Shown: one piece after another, positions 26,830 to 39,728 of the stretch
Layout: each line of letters opens with the position of its first letter
Position numbering within the stretch: position 1 is the first letter of the stretch
Assembly (NCBI GenBank): GCA_905182995.1
Contig: CAJJDP010000098.1
Coordinates: 343,059 to 407,058 of the forward strand
Direction: 5' to 3'
DNA: 64,000 nt
Source of the DNA: Paramecium octaurelia
Taxonomy: Eukaryota; Ciliophora; Oligohymenophorea; Peniculida; Parameciidae
Notes under the pieces: model-generated
The model's input: only the letters and a program-made list of their open reading frames with translations
The model's database searches: none
Told to the model about the DNA's origin: nothing
Position numbers and translations under genes: made by a program

Positions 26830-27480
26830 GATGAAGAAAAGATCATCCATTTTAAAAAAAAGATGAATTTAGATCTAAGAAATAATGCTTTGAGAATATT
26901 AGGATTTAAGATACCTCATTAAAAAAGAATTAATTTTGTAAAATGTGATTTGAGTGAATCTGAATTAAAAAATTCCATGTGTGGATTGAATTTATTTAAT
27001 TGCAATTGGAGGAATGTAAAAATACATTAAGCAAATAAATTGATGATCATCTTAAACTATCATTTCAATATGTTTCTGTTTTGATTGAATATACTGCATC
27101 TAGTTTAGATAACCCTTTTCATTTTGGTATATTGAGATAAGAAAATTAAAATACAAATTAGAAAATTATTGTTGTTCTTTGGATTCTTTATGCTTCTCAT
27201 CTTATGATACTGCATTAACAGTTGGAATTTTGATCACTAACCTGTTCTTGGGGTCCAATAACATTTTGGTAACGTTCCAAATTAGTAGATTATAGATATT
27301 TTTCTTGATCAGCATACCTGTATACTACTTTATGAGTTTCTAGATTTTAAGACAGGATAATAAAAAGTCAATAGGATGATCATAGTGGTACAATCAATTT
27401 AATAAGGCTATCAGTTTATGGGATGTCAAAAATAATAATTACTATTAGGTCAAAGTTATTAAGATAGTCTTGCATGTAAG
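26830..27480 (+). pseudogene. relic of pentapeptide/WD40 gene (copy B)
   Basis: Contains INFVKCDLSESELKNS and LNLFNCNWRNVKI, nearly the same words as the intact gene's [10 protein letters not shown] and [12 protein letters not shown], followed by degraded WD40 sequence with stops. Lies about 1 kb after copy A on the same strand, suggesting either an old tandem duplication or two independent decays. Confidence 0.65.
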
Positions 27481-27909
27481 ATGGCACTAATTTTCAATAA
27501 TTAAGTTTCAATTAATATTACTATTTTTCTTTTCTCTTAATAGCTGATATTTTAATCATATGAAGTTTTAAACTGTAAAACAATTTATAAACTAAATTAT
27601 TTAAATAAGATGATGCTACACTTTGGAAAGCTAGATAGATGGAAATTTAATTTTGAAAAAATTAATAGACACTCATTATTATAATCCTGGAGAAATTACA
27701 TCATTTATTTCAAAGACAGTTAAAACTTACTCTTTCTATTTAGATTACAGTTATTATTAATAAAACTGTAAATTATGAATATTAATGATTTCTAATGGAT
27801 TTTAAAGTAATTGCTCCCTCTTTTGTACGTTAGTAATGCAAAAATAGTGAAAATTGGGTGAACTTCGAATATTGGATTCCCTTTCAAAGGATAGGATTTT
27901 GGGATATCA

Positions 27910-28917
27910 CAAGACTCCTTAGTGAGATTTAAATGCTGCTGATAATAATTGAATTACAAATTTTTTTTTTAAATTACTAAAATAATATTAAGCGTTAGCT
28001 GATCAGTAAAATATATTCCTATAAATACTTTTAAAAATTTTATTACGCAATAATTCAAAAATTTAATATAAATTCTCTTAATTTCATAATTCAACAATTT
28101 GCTCTTTTTATTAGTCATTTTATTATCGTTATTCATGTTAACAAACCCAATATATTATTATACTAGAATTATGTATAAGGTGAATAACCTAAAATTAGTT
28201 ATTTATGCTATAAAAAATTATGATATTATTGATTGATAAACTCGATATAGTAGTAAGCACATTGAAGATTATTATTAATAAGTAAACAAAAAGAGTGGTG
28301 AATAAAAACTTGAATTTTTACTTATTGAGCAAAAATACTAAAAGTAAAGGTTTCCTTCGTATGAGTCTAGGCTGTAGACCAGAAAATGATATTACCTATA
28401 AGACATATGATCCAGCCTTTGCTTTATTACATAAAACATCATTTTGAATGTGGTGTTTTTCTAATAAAAAGCTTCAATAAAAGAATTGAAAAGCAGAATT
28501 ATATATAATCAACTAACTAAAATCCTCATACCTTAAAATGAAGTAATAGAAAAATATGGTGTTCTAGTATTTGCACAACTTTATTTACCTAAAATTGAAT
28601 AAGCTGAGTTGGAAAAAACTTTGAACAGCATATTGAGAAATATGGACCTGTGCAATATAAAATCGTTAGATGCATTTGTTTAATAAAAAGTTATCAACAA
28701 AATTATTAGCTACTGAATTAATATAGATTAGGGAGGCTAATGTCTTATTGGATTATAAATTTGAACTAGAAGTAGTTTAGATAATATATCAAAAATGATT
28801 AAATTTAACATAATGAAAACTTCACGAGTCTTTATTTCTGCATATCATTTAGCAGAGAAGAAGGAAACAATCTGTAGAACTAGCAATTTTTTTACAATAA
28901 GGAAAAAAATTAATCTA
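27910..28917. repeat. 1008-bp direct copy, left of N gap
   Basis: Identical over its full 1008 bp to 29007-30014, which lies immediately after the 89-N gap. The left copy ends exactly at the gap and the right copy starts exactly after it, the signature of two overlapping contig ends placed end to end. A plus-strand protein-like stretch (VLVFAQLYLPKIEQAELEKT) lies inside each copy but no whole gene is seen. Confidence 0.9.
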
Positions 28918-29006
28918 NNNNNNNNNNNNNNNNNNNNNNNNNNNNNNNNNNNNNNNNNNNNNNNNNNNNNNNNNNNNNNNNNNNNNNNNNNNNNNNNNNN
29001 NNNNNN
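28918..29006. other. 89-N assembly gap
   Basis: Unsequenced spacer between identical flanks; its true length is likely zero or negative. Confidence 0.99.
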
Positions 29007-30014
29007 CAAGACTCCTTAGTGAGATTTAAATGCTGCTGATAATAATTGAATTACAAATTTTTTTTTTAAATTACTAAAATAATATTAAGCGTTAGCTGAT
29101 CAGTAAAATATATTCCTATAAATACTTTTAAAAATTTTATTACGCAATAATTCAAAAATTTAATATAAATTCTCTTAATTTCATAATTCAACAATTTGCT
29201 CTTTTTATTAGTCATTTTATTATCGTTATTCATGTTAACAAACCCAATATATTATTATACTAGAATTATGTATAAGGTGAATAACCTAAAATTAGTTATT
29301 TATGCTATAAAAAATTATGATATTATTGATTGATAAACTCGATATAGTAGTAAGCACATTGAAGATTATTATTAATAAGTAAACAAAAAGAGTGGTGAAT
29401 AAAAACTTGAATTTTTACTTATTGAGCAAAAATACTAAAAGTAAAGGTTTCCTTCGTATGAGTCTAGGCTGTAGACCAGAAAATGATATTACCTATAAGA
29501 CATATGATCCAGCCTTTGCTTTATTACATAAAACATCATTTTGAATGTGGTGTTTTTCTAATAAAAAGCTTCAATAAAAGAATTGAAAAGCAGAATTATA
29601 TATAATCAACTAACTAAAATCCTCATACCTTAAAATGAAGTAATAGAAAAATATGGTGTTCTAGTATTTGCACAACTTTATTTACCTAAAATTGAATAAG
29701 CTGAGTTGGAAAAAACTTTGAACAGCATATTGAGAAATATGGACCTGTGCAATATAAAATCGTTAGATGCATTTGTTTAATAAAAAGTTATCAACAAAAT
29801 TATTAGCTACTGAATTAATATAGATTAGGGAGGCTAATGTCTTATTGGATTATAAATTTGAACTAGAAGTAGTTTAGATAATATATCAAAAATGATTAAA
29901 TTTAACATAATGAAAACTTCACGAGTCTTTATTTCTGCATATCATTTAGCAGAGAAGAAGGAAACAATCTGTAGAACTAGCAATTTTTTTACAATAAGGA
30001 AAAAAATTAATCTA
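29007..30014. repeat. 1008-bp direct copy, right of N gap
   Basis: Perfect copy of 27910-28917 (see that entry). No gene called inside. Confidence 0.9.
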
Positions 30015-30441
30015 TAGATCTTTAAGCAACTCTATTGCAAAGCTTAATTCTAGCAAAACGTTTTTATACACTTCTCTTGGGTTATTCTAAAAAGATTTAT
30101 TAAATTATTTAATTACATGTAAGATCTCCTAATTAGTAATAATCAAAATCATAATTTTGTAGTGTGTTCAAGGTCAATTTGAAATTTTCATATAAATTTC
30201 GATATAGTAACTTTCTACAATATACAAATATAATTTATTTTGAAATTATTGATCTTCAGTGATAAATTTATGATAAAAAGGTGTTAAAATTATTACAAGA
30301 AATACCATGAAAAATGCTAATTAGTTATTTAGTTTAATAGATTAGTATCAAGATTTAATTTATCAATTATTATATTAAACACTATTTCTAAATACATAAA
30401 GAAATTTCATTAATTCTTTTTTAATATTTAATAAATCATTA
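30015..30441. other. AT-rich, nothing recognised
   Basis: About 430 bp upstream of the TMEM43-like gene; no frame on either strand is convincing. Confidence 0.4.
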
Positions 30442-31925
30442 ATGATAAGCTTGATAGATTCAAATCATAAACTATTTGAGCTCATAATATTTTCCCTATT
30501 AATTGCCTCCTGCAATACTAGCAATTTTTGGGGCAACCATGTTGAATGTATATTTTATTTTCATATAATGTTTAGATCATACTTCAGAGCCAAGCAGTAC
30601 GAAATAAGATCCTACTTTATATTTCATTGTAGGATTTTTTTTCATATTTATTGCTGTTGCTTTGCTATACTTAATGGTGAGAAGGTTTATATTCATCACA
30701 TAACAAACTTAGATGTATGATTATAAGAAACCAATTAGAAGAAGCAATAATGAGACAATGCATTTAAGCTAACTCACTAGAAGTGAATCCTAATACCAAT
30801 AATTAATTAATTTATATTAATGGTAGAAAATTCATCTCTATCATTTTCTTAGGTTAATCTACAACCAAGGATCTTATATTTGATTCTGAATATGGTTTGA
30901 CTGTGAAGGATTGTGTTAAGCTTAATAGAGTGGTCGAAATGTATAAAAAGTTTAATTAAACATCAGTGGAAGACGGAGAAACTCATAGTTGGGAAGTTGT
31001 GGATTGGACGCCAAATTTTGATCCAATTTAAGAAGAAGCTCACTTTTTAAGTATTGTTAATTTGCATTGTAGAGGAAGAGACATTTATTAATTTAAATGT
31101 TTACCTTGGTGGTTATTTACTGAGCAAGTCATTGGTAGAAAAAATAATCCCAAAAGAAATTGTTCCTATAAACCATGATAATGCATAAGCAGCTGCTAAA
31201 TTTTTAAAAGATTAAACGAGATTTTGTAATCAGTAACACTTATCAAATCTATATAGTTATGCACGCGGACATTATATATATTTTGAATAAAAATATGGAA
31301 CTCTCACATTGTAGGATATAAGAGTCTCATTCGTTGCTTCTTATACTGGTCCTACCACTGTGATTGCTTAGTAGTATAATAATACATTTGTGCCTTTTGT
31401 AATCCAAAATTAATCAGATTAGACTTTGGTTAGAGATGGAAATTTCGAAAATTAGCAGGATATGGAATATAACAGGGTTAATTGTTGTTTTTCTTGTTAC
31501 AATTACTTAAAAGTAACTCTAAACCCCCCAAACATTGAAATAAATTACATCTACGACTCAATAATAACATAAGAAAATATTTGTTAACAACAACAACAAC
31601 TTGTATTTTTTTATTAATAATTCAATTGTTTATTACAATTTGGAGGATATCTAAATATGGTAATAGATATTATAGATTCATATAGGCACTTGGGCTTTGG
31701 TTTATAATTTCCCATATTACATGGGTGATTTCAATGTCCCCTCCTGATGAAAAAATGTTGGCTGAAGACTCTATATTTTGTGTCTTTTTCAGTGTTTTCA
31801 TATCTTTTCCATTATGCTTATTAGTTACTGCTATTTCTTGGCTAAGTTTTAATCCAAAATGTGCATTGGTAATAATTATAATTTCAGGTTTAATCGGAAT
31901 TATATATTTTATAATGAAGAATTGA
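30442..31925 (+). CDS. TMEM43-like nuclear-envelope/ER membrane protein
   Basis: ATG 30442 (possible), TGA 31923-31925. Introns of 28 nt (30548-30575), 28 nt (30685-30712) and 22 nt (31051-31072) join a first TM helix (GFFFIFIAVALLYLMV) to a lumenal domain with words characteristic of TMEM43: VKLNRVVEMYKKFNQ, EDGETHSWEVVDW, LQDIRVSFVASYTGPTTVIA, FVPFV and RDGNF. Three C-terminal helices follow (IFLLIIQLFITIW; ALGLWFIISHITWV; VFISFPLCLLVTAISW). Between about 31450 and 31590 the frame must change by one more step, and no short intron is obvious; this could be a missed intron or a frameshift. The first 30 residues are also uncertain. Confidence 0.72.
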
Positions 31926-32109
31926 GATATATATATATTTATTTAATAAAAATATTTCACTTAAAGCTTTCTCAAATATTAGATATAATTTAATGTATTC
32001 TCATCAATAATCAATATATAGAAACTGTAAAGAAGGTTGCATGATTTTAATTTTATTTAAACCTCAATAAACTAGTTAAAAAGTTCTTTTTAATGAGTTT
32101 TCATTAGGG

Positions 32110-32453
32110 TTGAAAAAAAAATTCAGCTTCGTTAAAGATTTGGCATAATAAATGAATTAGTTCAAATAATATTTCCTTTTATGAATGTCATCAAAGCTGA
32201 ATCTCAATTTATATTATATTTATTTTTTTATATTGATGTTATTGAATTTTATGGAGGTTTTAATTTATTATAAATCTCATCACATTTGGGTGAAAAAATC
32301 AGCAACAACTTGTAGTTAAAATAAATCTTATCAGTTTCAACTATTATCTCTGATATATTAAGCCTATTTTTTGTTTATAGCAAACTCTTTAGAGCAAGTG
32401 AAGTGTACAACTTTATTCCAATTTTAATGAAAAATATTCAAAAACAATTGTGA
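32110..32453 (+). pseudogene. sugar-transporter-like (MFS) fragment
   Basis: A plus-strand frame of about 115 codons ending at TGA 32451-32453 reads QIIFPFMNVIKAESQF, then IEFYGGFNLLQISSHLGEKI and IISDILSLFFVYSKLF, resembling the middle helices of ciliate sugar-porter MFS proteins, where an extracellular FYG motif and GEKI/SN linker occur. No start and no further helices are found, so it is a fragment. Identity rests on memory of the family's pattern. Confidence 0.4.
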
Positions 32454-33637
32454 TTTTCTCAAGCAACTTCAATATCTTTTTCTTTATTTTTGCCTTCCTT
32501 TTTGCAAAGGAAAAGTAAAGAATATTGGGATCTAGTACCAAAAATGATAATTTGAGAGAATAAAATCTTAGGGTAGTTTTTGCAACAAGGGGGTATTAGG
32601 TAATCTTTAGCTGAAAAATATGCAAGGATCAAAAAAAAATAGAAATTAAAGGTAGAAAGTATATAAAATATTAGAATGTAAAAATATATTTAATAAAGTA
32701 AGAGCTCATGAATTTTTGGAATTGTGGACAATAGCCGCATAACTAATTTATATCAAGAAGCAGGTTAGCCTAGCATTAATACATCCAAAATTTTAATTAT
32801 AATTAGATGTATTAAAGTACTAGCAGATTTAAAAAGGAAAAAAGTAATCTTAAATTATAAATCAAGGCATAGCATGTAGAAAAATTTTCAATTAGGAAGA
32901 TATATCAAGTTATTCCAAAAATCCTGACTATTGGAATGCATTATCATATTTGGATATGAAGATATAAATGTAAAGGGAAATATGATTTTGATTATGGATA
33001 AAAACTTGAACATTTAGCCAAGAGTGCTTCGAACAAAAATTATATCTATGATAAAAATACAAATATTTTTCTTAGTATAGTACAATTTAGATTTTTCAGG
33101 TTCATAAGTTAGATTAAGGGAATAGATCTGTTATTTAATTTTTGAAAAGTTTACAAATATAAAACAAGTTTAACGATTTATTAACTAGATATTTGAAAGG
33201 AGGCAAAGTTTATTGCCTATTAGTTGACAATAAATGAGTATAAATCAATTAGATTGCATTTATTTCTTAAAGCAGTAGAAAAATGAAAGATTTGAAGGAA
33301 TCAACACAAGTTTTTTAATTTTAAAGTTCTTAAAATTTGTGAAATAAACATTTCTACCAAAATTTTATTATTTTACACTGTAACTTAAGGTTCTTAAATA
33401 TTAATGAATAAAAGATTCAAGCTAATAAAAAAGTGAACAACAACATAAGTTTTATAATATGAAAGCCTATAAATTCAAAAAATAATTCATTGATAAGTCA
33501 TTTAATATTTTTAGTTTTGGAAATCATACTTTTGATTTCACTTTCATCAGATTTGCAATAGATAAGGGCAAATTCTAATATTTAAATAGCTTATTAAAAT
33601 TTTCGAAGTTACATTAATATTTGAACTAGTATTATAA
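32454..33637. other. AT-rich, nothing recognised
   Basis: About 1.2 kb without a supportable gene on either strand. Likely more decayed sequence. Confidence 0.4.
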
Positions 33638-36600
33638 TCAATAATTACATTTGTTCTTATATGAGGAAAAAATGGTCGGATCAATTAATATTGCATTACT
33701 GAAATTAGTTAATGCTTCTTCATATTAATTTAGAGTTTATAAGGTAAGACCTTTTTTAAGGAATTTATATGATACCTTTATTATTATAAGTAAATGCATA
33801 ATTCGGATCTAATTAAATTGCTTAATCGTAGCAATTAATTGCATCATCATATTTTTTCAGACTATTTAATGAAAGTCCTATTTTCAATAATTTCAAATAC
33901 TAACCCTTACTATTATAAGCTAACGCAGAATTTGGATCTATTTTGATTGCTTAATCATAGCAAATTATTGCATCATTATATTGTTTTAAACTATGTAATG
34001 AAAGCCCTATTTTAAATGATATCAAATATTAACCTTTATTAATATAAGTAATTCCGTTATTTGGATTTAATGTAATTGCTTTGTTCAAACAATTTATTGC
34101 ATCCTCAAATTTTAACAGACTATTTAAAGAAACTCCTATTAATATGATGTCAAATACTAACCCTTATTATTATATGCTAATGCATAATTTGGATCTAATT
34201 TAATAGCTTGATCATAGCAAATAATTGCATCATCATATTGTTTTAGATTATGTAAAGAAAGCCCTATATTGAATTATATCAATATAAACCTTTATTAATA
34301 TAAGCAAATCCATCATTTGGATTGAATTCAATTACTTTATTAAAGCAAAATATTGCATCAATATATTTTGATAGACTATTTAAAGAAACTCCTTTATAAA
34401 TAAATATCAAATATTAACCCTTATTATTATAAGCTTATGCATAAGTTGGATCTAAATTAATCGCTTAATCATAACAATTAATTGCAACCGCATAATGCTT
34501 TATGCTGTTTAAAGAAACTCCTATTATAAATAATATCAAATATTAACCCTTATTATTATATGCTAATGGAGAATTTGGATCTAATTTAATTGCTTAATCA
34601 AAGCAAATAATTGCATCGTCATATGATTATTAACTTTGTAATGAAAGTCCTATTAAAAATAATGTCAAATATTAACCCTTATAATTATAAGCATTTGCAT
34701 AATTTAGATCTATTTTAATTGCTAAATTATAGCAATTAATTGCATCATCATATTGTTATAGACAATGTAATGAAAGCCCTATTTAAATGATATCGCATAA
34801 TAACCTTTATTAAAATAAGCATTTGCAAAGTTTGGATCTAATTTAATTGCTTTATCATAGCAAATGATTGAATTATGATATTATTATAGATTATGTAATG
34901 AAAGCCCTATTTAATTATATAATATAATAACCCTTATAGTTATATGCATTTGTATAATTTGGATCTAACTTAATTGCTAAATTATAGCATTTTATTGCAT
35001 CATCATATTGCATCAGACTATGTAATNTCAATTAATATTGCATTACTGAAATTAGTTAATGCTTCTTCATATTAATTTAGAGTTTATAAGGTAAGACCTT
35101 TTTTAAGGAATTTATATGATACCTTTATTATTATAAGTAAATGCATAATTCGGATCTAATTAAATTGCTTAATCGTAGCAATTAATTGCATCATCATATT
35201 TTTTCAGACTATTTAATGAAAGTCCTATTTTCAATAATTTCAAATACTAACCCTTACTATTATAAGCTAACGCAGAATTTGGATCTATTTTGATTGCTTA
35301 ATCATAGCAAATTATTGCATCATTATATTGTTTTAAACTATGTAATGAAAGCCCTATTTTAAATGATATCAAATATTAACCTTTATTAATATAAGTAATT
35401 CCGTTATTTGGATTTAATGTAATTGCTTTGTTCAAACAATTTATTGCATCCTCAAATTTTAACAGACTATTTAAAGAAACTCCTATTAATATGATGTCAA
35501 ATACTAACCCTTATTATTATATGCTAATGCATAATTTGGATCTAATTTAATAGCTTGATCATAGCAAATAATTGCATCATCATATTGTTTTAGATTATGT
35601 AAAGAAAGCCCTATATTGAATTATATCAATATAAACCTTTATTAATATAAGCAAATCCATCATTTGGATTGAATTCAATTACTTTATTAAAGCAAAATAT
35701 TGCATCAATATATTTTGATAGACTATTTAAAGAAACTCCTTTATAAATAAATATCAAATATTAACCCTTATTATTATAAGCTTATGCATAAGTTGGATCT
35801 AAATTAATCGCTTAATCATAACAATTAATTGCAACCGCATAATGCTTTATGCTGTTTAAAGAAACTCCTATTATAAATAATATCAAATATTAACCCTTAT
35901 TATTATATGCTAATGGAGAATTTGGATCTAATTTAATTGCTTAATCAAAGCAAATAATTGCATCGTCATATGATTATTAACTTTGTAATGAAAGTCCTAT
36001 TAAAAATAATGTCAAATATTAACCCTTATAATTATAAGCATTTGCATAATTTAGATCTATTTTAATTGCTAAATTATAGCAATTAATTGCATCATCATAT
36101 TGTTATAGACAATGTAATGAAAGCCCTATTTAAATGATATCGCATAATAACCTTTATTAAAATAAGCATTTGCAAAGTTTGGATCTAATTTAATTGCTTT
36201 ATCATAGCAAATGATTGAATTATGATATTATTATAGATTATGTAATGAAAGCCCTATTTAATTATATAATATAATAACCCTTATAGTTATATGCATTTGT
36301 ATAATTTGGATCTAACTTAATTGCTAAATTATAGCATTTTATTGCATCATCATATTGCATCAGACTATGTAATGAAAGTCCTATTTTTAATGATATCATA
36401 TAATAACCTTTATTACAATGAGCATTCGCAAATTTTGGATCTAACTTAATTGCTTAATCATAGCAAATAATTGCTTTATCATATTACTTTAGACTATGTA
36501 AAGAAACCCCTATCAAATAGAAAATCGAAAAATACACCCTTATTACTATAAGAAATTCCATCATTTGGATTTAATTCAATTGCTTTGTTCAAAAAGATTA

Positions 36601-38571
36601 TTGCATCATCATATTTCATCAGACTATTTAATGAAACACCTAAATTAATAGATATCAAATGTTAACCCTTATTATTATAAGTAATTCCATAATTTGGATC
36701 TAATTTTATTGCTTAATCGTAGCAATTAATAGCATCATCATATTGTTTTAAACTATGTAATGAAAGCCCTATTTTTAAATAATACCATATAATAACCTTT
36801 ATAGTTATATGCATTAGCAAAGTTTGGTAGTATCTTAATTGCTTAATCATAACAATAAATTGCATCACCATATTTTTTTAGACTATGTAATGAAAGACCT
36901 ATTTATAATGATATCAAATAATAACCTTTATTAAAATGAGCAATTCCATCATTTGGATTTAATTCAATTGCTTTATTCAAACAAATAATTGCATCATCAT
37001 GTTTTAATAATCCATTTAAAGAATCTCCTAATTAAAATGATATTAAATATTAACCCTTATTAGTGTAAGCTAAAGCATATGTTTAATCGAATTTAATGGC
37101 ATAATCATAGCAATTAATTGCATCATCATATCGTTTAAGACTATTTAATGAAAGTCCTATGTAAAATGATTTCAAATGTTTACCCTTATAATTGTAAGTA
37201 ATTGCATAATTTGGATCTAATTTAATTGCTTAATTATAACAATTAATTGCATCATCATATTGTTTTAAGTAATGTAATGAAAGCCCTATTAAATATGGTG
37301 TCAATATCAACCTTTATAATTATATGCATTTGCATAATTTGCATCTATTTCAATTACAATATTGAAGCAATTAATGGCATCATATTATTTTTATAATTCT
37401 ATTAACAATAATCCTTTAATTATTAGAATTTAAACACCTTTAAATTTATAACCTATTGCATATTTTGGATTATATTCAAGAGCCTTATCAATACATTATA
37501 ATGCCTTTTCTAATTCATTTAATTTTTTTAGAGCAAAACCAATTATTAAAAATAAATCAATACTTTTTCTATAAAAAGCAGGCAGACATTAAGAATCCTA
37601 TTTTAGCAAAGTGTCACATTTTTCAATAGCTTATTCATATTGTTTATTTTCAGTTAATGCAATTACTAAAGGCATACGGATGAAATTTACTATTAACAAT
37701 TTATAAATATGCTTTCATTGGAGTATTGTTTAATTTCAAATCTAAATATTCTAATAGATCTTTATATAAGTTGCTATTTAATGTTTTAGCCTAATCTCTT
37801 AATTTTTTTGCTTTTTACAGTTAATTAATCTCAATTAAAGAAAGATCTAAGAGAATACTTAAATTTACTTTGAAAGTAGTAAGAAATAGATAATAATTTC
37901 TCTTATTATTCTACATGTTAAGAGAAGGTTTCATTGGCCTCCTACCATTTTTTCTAATTTAATAATTCTATTCCTATATTTATTTAATTCAAATCAAATA
38001 CCCTACTGAAGTAAACTTTAGCGGTCCTGTTAAATTGTATTTGAATATTTATTTAATTATTCATAATCTTAATTCAGAGCCTGAATCATCCTTTTTACAT
38101 CACGTAATGAAGTTCCTAATTATATTAAAAATATCAAATACCGAATTAATTTTCATTCGTAATCTCAACTTCATTATACTAAAATTGATAAAAATCCTTT
38201 ATCAATTACAAATTTTCTTTTAAGAAATGATAATCTTATTAATTTAAACCATCTAAGACTTAAACTAATTTTTTCATCATAATCTCTAATTTTTTTGAAT
38301 ATTCTTCATATTATATTTTGAATTAGATAAAGGATTTATTTAGCTAAGTTGTAATATCAATGAGATTCTAATTGAATTTAGCAACAAAACTTTAAATTTA
38401 AATAAATCCTTTAAGGTCTTTTTTGCAATTATTATGCTTATTAGGATCAACTGCACATTAAATACAGAATTATGATCTTAGATCTTTACAGCCAAAATTT
38501 AAGCAAAATCCTTATATCTCTTCTCCTTCATGTTTAATATCTAAACACGTAAACAATTTCAATTATTTCAT
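33638..38571 (-). CDS. TPR-repeat protein with N-terminal Cys/His zinc domain
   Basis: ATG 38571, TGA 33638-33640. The start reads MKQLKLFTCLDIKHEGEEI and continues with FCLNFGCKD, FCIQCAVDP and HNNC, a B-box-like Cys/His cluster. After about 300 helical residues comes an array of about 18 TPR units (after collapsing the duplicate at 35027) of the type YDDAIICYDQAIKLDPNYA. Each unit is interrupted at the same Gly codon by a 25-28 nt intron (most begin GTTAATATTTG and end TAG); removing it leaves exactly 34 residues, the canonical TPR length. Introns of 25, 26 or 28 nt would break the frame unspliced, which proves they are introns. TPRs are protein-interaction scaffolds. Splicing of the part between 37.4 and 38.2 kb was not fully traced. 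Confidence 0.8.
33681..35026. repeat. 1346-bp direct copy, left of N
   Basis: Identical to 35028-36373; the two are separated by a single N at 35027. It covers about ten TPR units of the minus-strand gene. Lies exactly at the contig join, so it is best explained as unmerged overlap rather than real repeat expansion. Confidence 0.88.
35028..36373. repeat. 1346-bp direct copy, right of N
   Basis: Perfect copy of 33681-35026. Because the internal TPR units differ from one another at many bases, perfect identity over ten units is not expected from ordinary tandem duplication. Confidence 0.88.
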
Positions 38572-38991
38572 TTAATAATTGCTCTTATAATATAAATAAT
38601 AATAATCTAAACTTGTAAATTAAACTCAATAATAATTATTGAGAGCAGGAATTATGACATTTATTTTGAATCCCCTAGAATTTCCTCTAAACTCTTTTAG
38701 GGAAAATATTCATTGCCCAGGATTGACTCTTTAAAAAGTATTAAATTATTTACAATAAAATTTTTGCTCAAAAATGCTTTCCTTCATCTCATAAGGAATA
38801 TGAAAAAAGTAATTGAAACTGATTTCTTGTTAATTTAACTCCAAACAAAAACAATAAGTAATCATGAGAATATAGCCTTAATAAAACTTAAGTTATAAAA
38901 TATAATGGTATAAATCAACATTACAAATAATAACTGCTAATAAATGATCTTTCTAAATTAAACATACAGTAATTTTATAAAAAAATTCCGA
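38572..38991. other. intergenic between divergent TPR gene and telomere-proximal gene
   Basis: About 420 bp, AT-rich; no gene called. Divergent promoters are expected here. Confidence 0.4.
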
Positions 38992-39153
38992 ATGTCCAAA
39001 AAAAAAAGCAGTTCAGGATCAAAGGAACCAAGTTCTTATTAGGGCAAAACAAATCAACATCCACCTAATATGCTAACTATGTAGATTCTCCTACAGCTGA
39101 ATGTTTGATAAGGAAGTTTATGGAGAAGGGTAATTTGGAGAACCCAATTTTAA
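38992..39153 (+). pseudogene. N-terminal gene fragment cut by telomere
   Basis: ATG 38992 opens MSKKKSSSGSKEPSS; a second frame shortly after reads VDSPTAECLIRKFMEKGNLENPIL and runs directly into telomere repeats at 39154. The charged Ser/Lys-rich start and the DSPTAECLI block look coding, with an unresolved intron or frameshift between them. If so, telomere addition has truncated this gene after about 50 codons. Confidence 0.45.
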
Positions 39154-39168
39154 GGTTTGGGTTTGGGG
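39154..39168 (+). repeat. internal telomere repeats, G strand
   Basis: GGTTTGGGTTTGGGG immediately before the N run: the orientation expected at the right-hand end of a chromosome. Confidence 0.85.
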
Positions 39169-39697
39169 NNNNNNNNNNNNNNNNNNNNNNNNNNNNNNNN
39201 NNNNNNNNNNNNNNNNNNNNNNNNNNNNNNNNNNNNNNNNNNNNNNNNNNNNNNNNNNNNNNNNNNNNNNNNNNNNNNNNNNNNNNNNNNNNNNNNNNNN
39301 NNNNNNNNNNNNNNNNNNNNNNNNNNNNNNNNNNNNNNNNNNNNNNNNNNNNNNNNNNNNNNNNNNNNNNNNNNNNNNNNNNNNNNNNNNNNNNNNNNNN
39401 NNNNNNNNNNNNNNNNNNNNNNNNNNNNNNNNNNNNNNNNNNNNNNNNNNNNNNNNNNNNNNNNNNNNNNNNNNNNNNNNNNNNNNNNNNNNNNNNNNNN
39501 NNNNNNNNNNNNNNNNNNNNNNNNNNNNNNNNNNNNNNNNNNNNNNNNNNNNNNNNNNNNNNNNNNNNNNNNNNNNNNNNNNNNNNNNNNNNNNNNNNNN
39601 NNNNNNNNNNNNNNNNNNNNNNNNNNNNNNNNNNNNNNNNNNNNNNNNNNNNNNNNNNNNNNNNNNNNNNNNNNNNNNNNNNNNNNNNNNNNNNNNN
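39169..39697. other. 529-N gap between two telomeres
   Basis: Flanked on the left by G-strand and on the right by C-strand telomere repeats, so the scaffold joins two chromosome ends across it. Confidence 0.98.
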
Positions 39698-39728
39698 AAA
39701 CCCAAACCCAAACCCAACCCCAAAACCC
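39698..39728 (-). repeat. internal telomere repeats, C strand
   Basis: AAACCCAAACCCAAACCCAA then CCCCAAAACCC: the orientation expected at the left-hand end of a chromosome, with the mixed C3A3/C4A2 pattern of Paramecium. Confidence 0.88.

Noticed and set aside
33681-35026. Ten extra TPR units
   Set aside because: Exact duplicate of 35028-36373 separated by one N; counted once only.
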